Below are positions 36,415 to 47,443 of a DNA stretch of 64,000 nt, one piece after another. The stretch lies in contig JAJUBI010000004.1 of NCBI GenBank assembly GCA_022419385.1, forward strand, positions 1,903,286 to 1,967,285. Reading direction: 5' to 3'. A program made the translations under genes and the position numbers. This DNA comes from Paraconiothyrium sp. Pb-2020. Taxonomy: Eukaryota; Ascomycota; Dothideomycetes; Pleosporales; Didymosphaeriaceae. Below the pieces are notes generated by a model. That model searched no databases, was not told the origin of the DNA, and saw nothing but the letters and a program-made list of their open reading frames with translations. The number at the start of each line of letters is the position of its first letter. Position 1 is the first letter of the stretch.

Positions 36415-38865
36415 CTTGAAGGTATTATCGATTCGATGATGGTCCGGATAGGATGAGCGACTGGTACCCTCACCGAACCTGGAATTATGTGGAGCGAGCG
36501 GCGGGAGCGAGCTGCAAGTCAGCTGCAACGATATGTGGCAAGCGACCTGGCTGCCTGCATTAGATGCGTAAATATGGATAGATCTGCTGTGCATATACAG
36601 GTCATTCTTCCCGTGGACGCTACTGTGTGATGGGAGGATATGTATAAGCTGCACACTATCCGTCTCCGGGTAGCTTCCGCAGCCCAATCCCAGTAACTTC
36701 TCGAGATATGGAACACAGTGCGACATACTACTGCGTTAGTAGGACGGGCACCGCGGATCGGTTCCATATCAAAGCCTGCGACACGCTATAGCCTACGAAC
36801 GGCATGTGCAATGCATTTGGGATGGGACTGAATGGTCTGGTCCAATCTTAGGGCAACCAAGTGGTGTTCTTCGCAGTCTGCAACATCGTAGCATTGCTCG
36901 CCGCATGGTGTAATGAGTCGCTCGCGGGTTTGTCAGGATTCCAGCGTTCTTCGACCGGGGTCAAAAGATGTCGAAATGCACACAGTTGACATCTAGAGCC
37001 CGACAGTATTTGCAGAAGAAAATGCGAAGAACCTTTGTGCTCAAGGGCTATCCTTTTTAATCCGTTGCATTCGTGACATTAGCGCCGTTATGGAGTGAGT
37101 GTTTGGCCTACGGCATGAACTTCTGGAATCCGAATCGAGCACAAACGGGGCTCAGACTGTGCGCAATGTCTCCACTTGATGCAGGCGATACCATTGCCAT
37201 GAGATGTCATTGCGTGACATGCCGGTAACAGTACCGATGAATTAATGCCTTTGCCCCAGGATCAAGAAACTTCTGTAATGGCGCAACTTCGATGTGAGAT
37301 GTGGGATACCCCAGCTAACGCGGATGATTGCCCCTGCCGAGGTGGATCTTTGGTGCAGGGTTGGGGTGGGCTGCTACGATCTGATCTACCAGCCAACCAC
37401 TAGAATGGAAAGTTTTGTGTGGCCACCCATTCTGTCATCCAAACACGTTGATTCCAATCTCAGCTTCAACACAGAAAAGTAGCCACAACAGTGGCCCATG
37501 TTTCCCCTGGCAAATCCTGGTAAATCCAGTGGTAGATCCAGGGACAAGATACATTCAGTAGAAGAAGCCATCGGCGCCATCAAAGTGTCCAGTGCTTGTG
37601 GGCCTCTGCAGGACGGCGGCACTTACGAAAAGCCCACTGCCGGGTTAGAAACGATGCCGCCTGCAGCTTCTGTTTCGGTTCTCGGGCGATCCCCACTGTT
37701 ATGGACGTTATCTGTGCTCGATCTAATTAGAACCGATCTTGGGCCCGGGGTTCCTTGACTGCGCACAACGCACGTCGTCCAGCGCCTGGTTCTTGGAATA
37801 CATCTGCTCGGACTGCTGCGCGACACGTTCTGTGCGATACGCCTCATTGCCATCGCCCACTCGACCTGGCGACGACCCGCGTAACTGCGGTGTACGGTTA
37901 TAGCCGGTCGAATCACTACATTCCGGCCTCGGCTTGACTGACCCTTCCTCCACTGGAAAGTCAACCGCGCTCTTTAAATGCGCATATTGTAGACTTCCAC
38001 GTGCTCAAACTTCTGGCAATTGGTCAATCCTGCGCAGACCTGGAACCCTCGGCAAGTTCGAATTTGAACCTGTTCAACCCTGGCCTGATAACCTGCGCGT
38101 TGGATGCGGGATACAGGCCCTTCGAGGCGAGGCGGGTTCGGATATCATACAGCCTTTGGATAACTAACCTCATTGGCTCTGTCGCATCAGATGTACCAAG
38201 ATCTAGAAGTTCGGCTCCAGACATACAGGGTTTGGACTAAGCACTGGGTCCTGATTCGCAAGGCGCAGGTATACGACACTATCTTGAACGGTGAGCAGCA
38301 CCTGCACGCGAATACTTGCACGCTCACCCCTACTTATCGCCCGCGGGAGCCTCTCTCATCTCCGCTCCATGGGACACTCCACTTAGATTTGTGCCATAAC
38401 ATACTACGCGCGGAGATTTATTGCCGACCCGCGCCGTTGAAATAGGACGTTTTAGTGTGTCAAAGACCCGCCATTTCTGCATCGTCTCTTCTACGCTTTC
38501 TCGAAGAGTTGCCAATGAAGCTATGCTGACGGCGTCATGCAAGGACCAAATAGTACGCTGCTCGTATACTGTCGCCAGCCAAACGGGGCTCCTCCGCCGA
38601 GGCCTTTCTGCAACAAGTCGCCTGTGGATATCACACGGCACTTGGTGCTGTCAAACATTAGCACAGGTTTAGGGCCGACTACTCGTATCTCAAACACAGG
38701 GTTTACCCTTAGTTACCGTGATAGCTTCCACAGCATCCTCCCCGCTCCTGTGACTGTTGTGGCATTGCTGCTTGTTTCATCATAAATTAAGGAATCGGAG
38801 TTTGAACAAATCCCAAGCGAACCTTTCAATCAGCTTTCGCCTGTGAGCTGACATCTTGCTACACG
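36415..38865. other. Divergent intergenic region, about 2.4 kb
   Basis: Contains the promoters of the receptor gene (minus) and the tyrosinase gene (plus). Open frames up to 113 codons overlap on both strands and show no domain. No RNA gene seen. Confidence 0.5.
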
Positions 38866-40367
38866 ATGAGGATTTTGACTTGCGCGACAGCTGTGGTGCT
38901 GAGCACCGTTGGCGCAACGCCACTTAACAGCTACCCGCGTGAAGAACCCGCAGTAGGCACTTCAATCTCAAGCAGCGCTAAAACCGATGCCTTGGCCGCT
39001 CGGGGGACTCGAAACCTCCTTCAGTACCTCAGGATAAATGGCGACTCGAACGGAACGTGCACCAAAGACAATGTCGCTGTGCGACGAGAATGGTAAGAAG
39101 AGGAATGTTGGTCAGGAAGGTCGTAGACTAACATAAACCAGGTCGACATTCAACACGCAAGAAAAGAAATCTTATATCGCTGCTATTCAATGTCTAATCA
39201 ACAAGCCCTCGAAGACTCCAACGTCTTTAGCAGCTGGTGCAAAGACCAGAGTATGTACCTCTCAGTCACAGTACTCAACCACAATAGTACAAATGGCCTT
39301 GGTGTTGCCTATTATGGGGTAACAAACTGCACCCAAACTCTGTCACGGCGCTTTACGAGGTGGATGCACCTAAGCTGACCTGATATAGTACGACGATTTT
39401 GTTGCAACACATATCAATCAGACGCTGACAATTCACGGAACTGTGAGTCAAGCTAACCCGACAAGTCCTACTCACTCTAATTGACCAGGGCAATTTTCTT
39501 ACATGGCATCGATACTTCACCTGGGCATATGAACAGGCGCTAAGGAATGAATGCGGTTATGAGGGCTACCAACCGTACTACAACTGGCCAAAATGGTCAG
39601 ATGACCCCACCAAGTCCCCAGCCCTGGACGGTAGCGATACAAGTATGTCTGGCGATGGTGCGAACCAACCTGGTCGCAACAATACCTGTATTCCATCCAA
39701 CGATCTTTGCGAGATCAGCCTCGCACCAGGAGATGGAGGAGGCTGTGTACAGTCTGGCCCTTTCAAGAAGTATGTGCCTAATCCTTGCTCTATTCCACCT
39801 TCATCTTACCTATTAGGCTAACACCACGCTAGCTTTACCGTGAACTTAGGTCCGGTTGCCCCTGTCCTCGCGGATATAACGCCTAATACAAACATGTCTG
39901 GTCTTGGATATAATCCTCGCTGCCTCCGTCGCGACATCTCGAAGATTGCTGCCTCAACATGGACCAACGACGACCAGGTCTCTTCGCTAATCACAAACTT
40001 CACGGACTTCGCCTCCTTCTCTACAAGAATGCAGGGCGACTTTCCCAATGGCTTCCTCGGTGTCCATACTGCTGGCCATTTCACGACGGGAGGCGATCCG
40101 TCAGGCGACCTATTCGCATCACCTGGCGACCCGTACTTCTATTTCCACCACGCGATGATCGACCGAGTCTATTGGACATGGCAGAATCAGGACATTGTGA
40201 GCCGGCAGTATGCTCTTGGCAACACTATTACGGTGAACAACACGCCACCGAGCAGGAATGCTACTTTAGACGATGCGTTGGATTTAGGTTTCGTGGGGGT
40301 GGACACGATTACTATCCGAGATGCGAGCAATACGCTTAAGGGTCCATTTTGCTACATCTATGCGTGA
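38866..40367 (+). CDS. Secreted short tyrosinase (type-3 copper monooxygenase)
   Basis: Copper enzyme that hydroxylates phenols and oxidises catechols, about 401 residues. Five exons: 38866-39092, 39142-39250, 39389-39442, 39489-39769 and 39833-40367, including an 18-codon micro-exon; introns of 49, 138, 46 and 63 nt. A signal peptide (MRILTCATAVVLSTVGATP) marks secretion. The CuA site is assembled across the third junction: His120 and His128 in HINQTLTIH, then His137 in FLTWHRYF. The CuB site has His302 and His306 (VHTAGH) and His329/330 in PYFYFHHAMIDRVYW. No Cys sits at the usual thioether position near CuA. It lacks the long C-terminal lid domain of cytosolic fungal tyrosinases, so it belongs to the short secreted class. 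Extracellular phenol or melanin-related chemistry is likely; the natural substrate is unknown. Confidence 0.92.
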
Positions 40368-41863
40368 CCGTTGCTAAATAGAACCATTTTCATGAGGACC
40401 CTTCATACTTGTGTTCGCTGAACATGGAGTGCGGTGATACAAATATCACCCATAGACTTAACGCCTTTGACTGCGAAACCTTGGTTGATCCTAACGCATA
40501 ATGAGCATATGTCGACACCAGTATAGTTCACTTGTCGATGCTGATCTAAGCATTTGTTCGAATCAACGAAATGGAAGTTCGTCCTCATTCCAGCGATAGT
40601 ACTAACAGCCAGCTTCTCGCCTCCACGGCATCCACCATTGCTTTGCGTAACCTTCTTGAGAGCTTTGGTTTCTTCTACTTTCTTTGGACCATAGAAACCG
40701 CATCTAGAGTCCCTTCAGCGCTCGTCTGCGTATACACGATTTCATCTGCGTCGACATCCATGGATCGACGACTAGCGCGTGACTAGACACTACCCGTGGA
40801 CCTCCTTTGACCACGCCTCATACTTTTCCTTTCTACTCGCACCAAATTGATGTATAATGTTACATCCTCCTTCGTCTGCTGGTCCAGGCCTACAATCCAG
40901 GATATCTGGTACAGCGAGACGCTCACTTGGGTCGAACCCTGAATACCTCTTTGTAAAATCAATGTTTCTCCATATGCGGACCGGGGTTGAGGAGGCAATT
41001 AGCTATGACGAGATGCTATCACGTTTGGTAGTTCAGCCGTAGTGAGTCGAGGGGGGAAAAAGTAGTGTTATATGTAGCAGTCTCAGAGGCATCCCACCGT
41101 GCTTTAGTGAACACGTTTCCATTGCCTCACTATCAACGATCACTAACACATTCCCGATTTCACGAGGGTAGTAGCAAACCTCGTTTAATCCGATGCTTGA
41201 GACCTTCTCTCAATTACTGACTTTGCGCACCGTGAGGGACCCAGTCGAGTCTTGTTCTGCGTACATAAGTAAATGGCGCAAGTGCGTTTACTGCAGCTGA
41301 TGCCTCGGTCGCCTTGTGAGATGGTAGATATATCCAAGGCAGAGTACCCTGGGGCCTGAGCGATGGTGTTGGCGTAGGAGGATTTGGGATGTGGTTAAGG
41401 CAGTCGCGGAGTAATTGGCCTGACGGCTGTATAGACGGCGTCAGGGTTCAATTTGGTCGGGTGATGATTCTGTATCGCTTGCGCTTCGCAACGCTCTGAT
41501 TCTGAGTTCAGTGAAACGTTCGGTTGACGTTGGAAATATATAAGCTGATACTTTATGCGAGCGCTGATACTGGGAAATCTGGCGGTCAATCATACATCGT
41601 GACTGTATTCGATGTTTTATGTGCGGACAAGTGCAGAAATGTGACAATAAGTCTACCGCCCACCCATGGACCATTTACCATTGAATTCTGACCAATAGGC
41701 GTGTTGCATTCCCCGCTTTCGATATGTCACCGCTTTCCAATCGCCGCTCCAACCTCAAGCACCAGACGTCTCAAGCCTTACCCAGCTTGCACACGACCAC
41801 TTCTCTCCATCAAGGTGCTCTTCAATCCACTCTCCGATTTGCTGTGCAACTTGCGCAGTCAAA
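40368..41863. other. Intergenic between tyrosinase and bZIP genes
   Basis: About 1.5 kb with no supported gene. The final hundred bases are C/T-rich with CCACTTCTCTCC-like tracts, suiting the transcription start of the bZIP gene. Confidence 0.5.
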
Positions 41864-42619
41864 ATGCTCTCCACGACAAATGTCCCTGTGCCAACATCTC
41901 ACTACACATCCAGCTCTTCCAATTCGACGAATCACAAACGTACCCGCGTAACAGCCGAACACACCCTTTCCCGCGTTCGCGAGAACCAGCGTCGTCACCG
42001 TGCAAGGAGGAAGGACTACATCGCGAGTCTGGAGCAGAAGCTCGCGGAAACGGAGGCACATTTAGCAGACGCCAGGGCAGAAATCGATGCGCTTCAGCGA
42101 GAACGAGCGACGTGGCAAGACAACCATAGCGAGGCGCAGAAGCTAAGTGTCAAGACAAGCCGTGTAGAGAGCGAGATGTTCGCGATCGAGCGACTAGTCG
42201 ATAGACTACCCTCTCCTCCTCAGGGCGATGTATTTGCCTTCAACATCTTACCGCAGACATCAGCACTCCCTGCACTCCCCATTAGCACCACATCTGATGA
42301 AACGTCAATCTTTCTCGCCCTGTCACCGACCGGCCCGCCACCGTGCTGCACCGACCCCGAGCCAATACCTCCCTCACGCGTCGCTTCGCCCGAATGCTCC
42401 TCTTGTCACACGCGGCCCGCGCCCGCGCCTACAGAGAGCACTACGCTCTGTGCACAGGCTTACGTGTTGATCGCGCAGCAAAATTTCCGGGGTATTGATG
42501 CAGGCACGATACGGTTGTGGTTATATCAGGGGTATAGACGGGCGAGGAGGGAAGGGGAGGGGTGTAGAGTGGAGAATGGAGCATTGTTTCGGTTATTGGA
42601 TTATATTAGTGGGGTGTAG
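41864..42619 (+). CDS. bZIP transcription factor
   Basis: Probable nuclear DNA-binding protein of 251 residues, intronless. The basic region RVRENQRRHRARRKDYIASL (about residues 38-57) continues into a short leucine zipper with heptad-spaced hydrophobics (LEQKLAETEAHLADARAEI). The basic motif RENQRRHRAR is the variant common in filamentous ascomycetes near the Yap/AP-1-like group, not the canonical NxxAAxxCR. The rest is Pro/Ser/Thr-rich with a CSSC/CC pair and a folded C-terminal patch (AQAYVLIAQQNFRGIDAGTIRLWLYQGYRR, given here only as its beginning AQAYVLIAQQNFRG) seen in this branch. Start ATG lies in an AAAATG context. Target genes are unknown. Confidence 0.82.
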   Translation: MLSTTNVPVPTSHYTSSSSNSTNHKRTRVTAEHTLSRVRENQRRHRARRKDYIASLEQKLAETEAHLADARAEIDALQRERATWQDNHSEAQKLSVKTSRVESEMFAIERLVDRLPSPPQGDVFAFNILPQTSALPALPISTTSDETSIFLALSPTGPPPCCTDPEPIPPSRVASPECSSCHTRPAPAPTESTTLCAQAYVLIAQQNFRGIDAGTIRLWLYQGYRRARREGEGCRVENGALFRLLDYISGV

Positions 42620-42869
42620 CGAGTCGGCACGGTAGGGTGCAATGTTTGAGTTGGCAAAAGATACCCTTGTACGCGACAATAACACGAAATAGTTGAGGAG
42701 AACTGCAGAATCGGAGAGAACCACAGAGGGCCCGTTGAATATTCGATCAAATAGCTACCTTTACGCTATGCATTTACGCCTGAACAAAGAGGGTGAATTG
42801 AAAGATTTCCGTATCGCCATCACCTGTAGAAACTTGCATTACATCGTGACCCGTCGTCAAGTATATATT

Positions 42870-44771
42870 TTAGCGACCCATGCGGATCACACCTGCAGCC
42901 ATGAGTTTTTGCACCTTGGAGCGGATGTTTGCGTTCTTGAGATGTTCTTGCAGCGCCGCCGGATCATCCTTCGCTTGCTGGAGAATGCTTTGCATGATGG
43001 GGTCTTGCAGGATTGCAACAATCTATGAAAGTTTAGCTCTAGTGAAGGCAAAGTAAGTCAGCCAGTCAAGCTTACCTCAGGATCCCTCTGGATGCGCTCC
43101 ATCGTCTGCTGCTCGGTCTCGCCCTCGCGTGCCGCGTACTGGGCCTGCAACGCCTTCTGCTCCTGTTGCTGGAGCTCGCGCGCGTTCTTACCACCCTCAT
43201 CGTGCTCCGCAGCCTCTGCACACACATCGATGCACTTGTTGTACTCGCGCATGGCAAAGTACGCCTGCGCTTTCCGGAGGTACGCACGGATGAACTTGGG
43301 GTCACGCTTGATAGCCTCGTCACAATCCTGCACCGCTGAGGGGAAGGTCAGAAGCTTGATGAAACAGGCGGCTCGATTAGAGTAACCACGCGGGTCCTCT
43401 GGTGCACGCTTGATCATCTCTGAGTAGGCCTCGACGGCAGCCGGCCAGTCTGCTTCTTTGAACTTGGCGTTGCCGAGCTCACGCGCCTTCTCTGCCTCTT
43501 CTGGGTTGATGTAGGACTCCTTCTCTTGCTTGATCTTAGCCTTCTCAGCTGCACGCAACTTTGCAAGGACCTCCGGCGTCTTGTGTTCGGTTTGTGCCTT
43601 CTGATAGTAGAGGATGGCATTGGCTAAGTCGCCCTGTTTCTCGTACGCAGTGCCGATACGTGCAAAGGCCTTTGAGATAATCTTGAAATCCGCGTAGATC
43701 TCACGACCGTGCTCTACAGCCTCGTTGCAAGCCTCGATGCAGCCCTGGTAGTCGCCCTTCTCGAACTTGGCTGCTCCCAGGTTCGTCTTGTAGGTGATGT
43801 CCTTGTGTGTCTCCCATGCCTTGGTGTACTGCTCAATAGCCTCATCGAATTGACGCTTCTTGTAGAACTCTGTGCCCTTCTTCTTGAATTCATCAGCCTT
43901 GGCCTTGGCCTCTTTCGCTGCCTTGTCTTCCTCGGTCTCCTCTGGTGCTGGTTCAGGTTCAGGAGCCTTCTTTGACTCCTCCTTAGGCGCTGGCTTGTAG
44001 TCCGGCATCTCCACATCTTCCTCAGCCTCTCCAGAAGCACTGGCCTGTTGAGCACCTGCTGGTGGCTCGCCAAACGACATGTCGATGCCGAGCAGCACGC
44101 TCATGACCTGAAGGAAGCGGGGATCCTGCATTGCCAATCCGACATCGTTAGGGTTCTTCTGCAGCTGCTGTAGCTTGCGCATGAATTCGGCGTCTGCGAG
44201 GAGCGGCGCGGTCTTCGGGTTGGCGGCAAGCTTCTGGAACATCGAAGGATCATTGAACATGTTACCAAGGCCACCTGCAGCGTCACCACTCGCACCATCA
44301 GCTCGCGCTTCGGCTTCAATGGCACGCTTGACAGAGTCAAGACCAGCTTTCGCTTGCGCATTGTTCGCATCGAGCTTGAGCGCCTGCTCGAAGGCATCCG
44401 TTGCACTCACTGATTACTCGATCAGCTATACCCTTGGTAACTTCATTTGTGTGTATCATACCTAGGTCACCAACACCGTGTAGCGCAGTGCCCTTGCGGC
44501 CCCACCCTTTTGACCAGTCAGGCTTGATCTCCACTACCTTGTCCGCATCCTCAAGCGCCTTGGTGTAGTCCCTCAATGAGGCATAAGCTCCGGATCGATT
44601 CGAGTAAAGCACATGGTTTGAGGGATCGAGCTCGATAGCTTGTGAGAATTTCTCGCTGCAAGCTTGTGAGTATTTTCGCTCAGGTCGAGTTTGCGGGGAA
44701 ACCTACATGGACTCCTCGAACTTCTTTTCCGCGAAGAGCTTGTTGCCCTCCGCCTTGAGTGCGTCAGCCAT
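42870..44771 (-). CDS. STI1: Hsp70/Hsp90 organising co-chaperone Sti1/Hop
   Basis: Cytosolic adaptor that passes clients from Hsp70 to Hsp90. Four exons, 44771-44707, 44655-44462, 44409-43076 and 43022-42870, give about 581 residues, close to yeast Sti1 (589). Introns are 51, 52 and 53 nt. Domain order: TPR1 from the start (ADALKAEGNKLFAEKKFEES, YSNRSGAYASLRDYTKAL), a DP1 region at about 130-185 (MFNDPSMFQKLAANPK), a highly acidic and Lys-rich linker, TPR2A (FKKKGTEFYKKRQFDEAIEQ), TPR2B (ARELGNAKFKEADWPAAVEA, YSNRAACFIKL) and the DP2 end (ILQDPIMQSILQQAKDDPAA) carried partly by the last exon. Carboxylate-clamp residues (KxxxN, N, KxxxR) are consistent with intact TPRs. It is divergent from the dihydroneopterin aldolase gene across 415 bp. 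Confidence 0.95.
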
Positions 44772-45186
44772 TGCGACAAGTACTGACAGCTGAAGAGGGG
44801 TATTAGTAGACTCGTGCTTGGTATGGCGCGTATCGTAGGCAGCGGTGGTGTGTTAAATAATGTTCGGCGACGGAGCTTCTAGTCTCTTCCATAGGCGGAG
44901 CTGTGGTGCAGCCCCGCTACGTCTCGATTGGGAAAGGCGCCAGGCCATTTTGACTAGGGCTGAAGGGCGTCGGGATACAACAATTGATCCACCACCGTCT
45001 CCGGGCTATTTGAGTCAAAGTCTGCCCAGGTGCCCTCAAGAACAGAGGCGCTCGTTGCGTAACCCTGCCCAAGTCTCCAACATCACTGATCCGATAAATC
45101 AGCTCCACTGTGAGTGCTCCCTTCTTATTCGAGGGTCCGGTGCTCTAATTCGTATACATACTTTCTATCGTCACCACAGGTCCATA
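44772..45186. promoter_or_regulatory. Divergent promoter region between STI1 and dihydroneopterin aldolase genes
   Basis: 415 bp hold both 5' flanks. The plus-strand frame is open upstream to 44860, but its sequence is not conserved in tone and includes likely UTR; I do not extend the aldolase N-terminus. No clear heat-shock element array was recognised by eye. Confidence 0.5.
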
Positions 45187-46039
45187 ATGTCTCTAGAAGA
45201 TGACCATGTGGTTAGCAAGACAGTATGGCAAGCGCGGCCCGCTCAATTGGCTGTCACAGACAGGATCACTGTCCGCAATCTGCAGGCTTCGGTCGGTGCT
45301 GGTGTAGATGTGTGGGGTCGACCGAAGAAACAGCGCGCTCTGCTCACTGTAACGCTGTCGTTGGCCAGACCATTTGATTCAGCTGCGGAAGCTGATGCCC
45401 TCGACAACAGCACAGTCCATTATGGGATATTGAGCAAAGCCATTCAAGCCAACATTGATAATCAAGCCTGTCATGTTGATTCTGGGGTTCTTGCCCAAAA
45501 CATTGCCAACACTGCTCGGAACACAGCTGGAGATACCCCCCTTTCCTCCATTGAGGTAGATGTCTTCTATCCTAAAGGGAGCATGTTCGGAGACGGAGCT
45601 GCCTTGTCACATGGCCAAGCATTCCCTCCGGATCAGAGCAAATATACGCAGCTGCATCTCCGCAATGTCCGGATACCATGTCTCATCGGAGTCAACGCGA
45701 ATGAGAGACTGCAGAAGCAGCCGGTGATTGTTAACATCTGGGTCGACCGCGTGTCAACCGTTCGAGCCGACCATTACCAGAGACTGGAGACCGCCCTGGT
45801 CGACGTAAGAGAATATCACCGTTACCTACCAGAGTACTAACAATATCAAGGTTATATCAAGCTCGTCGTTCGAGACGTTAGAATCGTTGTCCACAACTGT
45901 GATCAACCATCTGCGAAACAACTTCTTTAAGACAGAGATCGATAGGAGCTCGCTGATTAGACTCCAGATCGAGAAGCCGCATGCCGTGGCTGCGGCAGAT
46001 GCACCGGTCATCGACATAATCCGGCCTGTGGGTATATGA
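45187..46039 (+). CDS. Dihydroneopterin aldolase, two FolB-like repeats
   Basis: Folate-pathway enzyme that splits 7,8-dihydroneopterin to 6-hydroxymethyl-dihydropterin and glycolaldehyde. Two exons, 45187-45804 and 45851-46039 (46-nt intron, branch ACTAAC), give 268 residues. The first FolB-like half has ITVRNLQASVGAGVDVWG, RPKKQRALLTVTLSLA and IEVDVFYPKGSMF; the second begins KYTQLHLRNVRIPCLIGVNA, continues NERLQKQPVIVNIWV and ends with LRLQ-type strand and DIIRP. This duplicated layout matches the N-terminal part of fungal Fol1, but the pyrophosphokinase and dihydropteroate synthase domains are absent, and no such domains follow in the next kilobase. No targeting signal was seen. Start chosen at MSLEDD because the FolB homology follows closely. 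Confidence 0.85.
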
Positions 46040-47443
46040 CGGGTGTTTATTGCGACCCTACAATGATTGAGTCCACGCACAGCAGACCTCAGTCAACAGT
46101 CTTGCAAATTCAACGCCCGATGCGTTCATGAACACGGCGAGCAGAGGCTCTACTTTACTGTCCTACATGGTACGTCTAGCGGCGCGGAGCCTCACAGGCT
46201 GGCATGGACCCTGGATCAGACCACATCAGAAGTGTGGCGCGGATCCACCTCTATTCCTTATGCTCTATATACGTCAATACGTGTTCCGATAGAATTCCGA
46301 CGTGTTTGAACAAGAATTCAGAACAGTATATTTTCCACGCAATGCACGTGCGCTTTGTACACTGGGATTGTAAGCCGTGCACCCCGAGGAAGCCAGCAAT
46401 GGCGAGGTCTATCGAGCAAATACACGATAATCGTAAGTCCATCACCGAGCCGAAGAGCCTGGTCCTCATGGAACCTGGCAGCTGTCAAGCTAGCGTTTTC
46501 CCACCTGCAGTTCCCCACGTGGGTGGGCACACCGCACACCGCCACGCGGGACTGGGTGCAGGGCAGGGATATATAGATCGAATGCCGTGGCGCTCAACCC
46601 GACGGTTGTTTCCGGCTTGTACAGAAAGCTCTGGTTGGCGTTTGGAGGGTGCTTGCATGAACTCGCCGGCAGTCGGATGCATTGCAACAGAGGGTAACGC
46701 TAGCCTCACCCACTTGCTCCAGACTGCACGTTCGGGTAAGTGTTGGGAGAATTCTTGCCAGGCCATAGCGTCACGTCCGCTGGCGATCCACCGCCTACGG
46801 ACTGACCGCCTTGAGCCCCTGTTCGGGTGCTTTTCCGCGCGCGGCTCGCAAGCCACTGGACGGCTGGAGCGTAGACATTCGACATGGCCCTTCGATAAAT
46901 TTGCATCCAGGAGCTCTGACCACCACCTTTAGCTCTCAACAGCATTTGTGCATTCGTGCGTTGACTTGAAGCAGCACCCAGTAGCAGGGTGTGGATTGAT
47001 TGCACAGGGTCTGGAGTTGCCACTCGGGAGGTTTCGCGAAGATATTTTCTGAATCCGTGCGGACGATGGCTAACGCGACATGATGACGAGCGAGGGGTGA
47101 GGGGTATGGATTGGCGAGCTGCATGCCCTCGAGCTTCAAAACGGACAAGAGTACACTCTGGATAGTCGCTTGCTGCGAAGGAGGCGGCTAGTCAGTGGCG
47201 GCGACGTATGGAGCCTGCACAGTCGGTCCTCGATAGCCTCCTTGACCCTCCACGCAAGCGTAGCTCCCATATCGTTGGCCCAGTGCCCGCATACCTTGCA
47301 CGTTCTCGCCTGCCCCACGTTCGCGCAGCTACCCGCACGGACCCTTTGCGCCTGCCCTGAAGTACAAGTTTCCGCCCTGGTGCTTCTCCTAAACCCTCTC
47401 GCCCTCCCTTTCCATCTCTCCTCAAAATCACATACCACACATC
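46040..47443. other. Intergenic upstream of the UGPase gene
   Basis: About 1.4 kb. A 242-codon plus-strand frame (46204-46932) overlaps long minus-strand frames and has no domain, so I regard it as chance. A CCACGTGG palindrome near 46516 and a GATATATAG string near 46570 could be regulatory but are unproven. C/T-rich leader sequence precedes 47444. Confidence 0.45.

Noticed and set aside
44860..45186. 109-codon in-frame extension of the dihydroneopterin aldolase
   Set aside because: Sequence has no FolB homology and occupies the divergent promoter with STI1; more likely 5' UTR.
46204..46932. 242-codon plus-strand open frame
   Set aside because: Overlaps long minus-strand open frames, no domain, no signal peptide, composition follows local GC; taken as chance.
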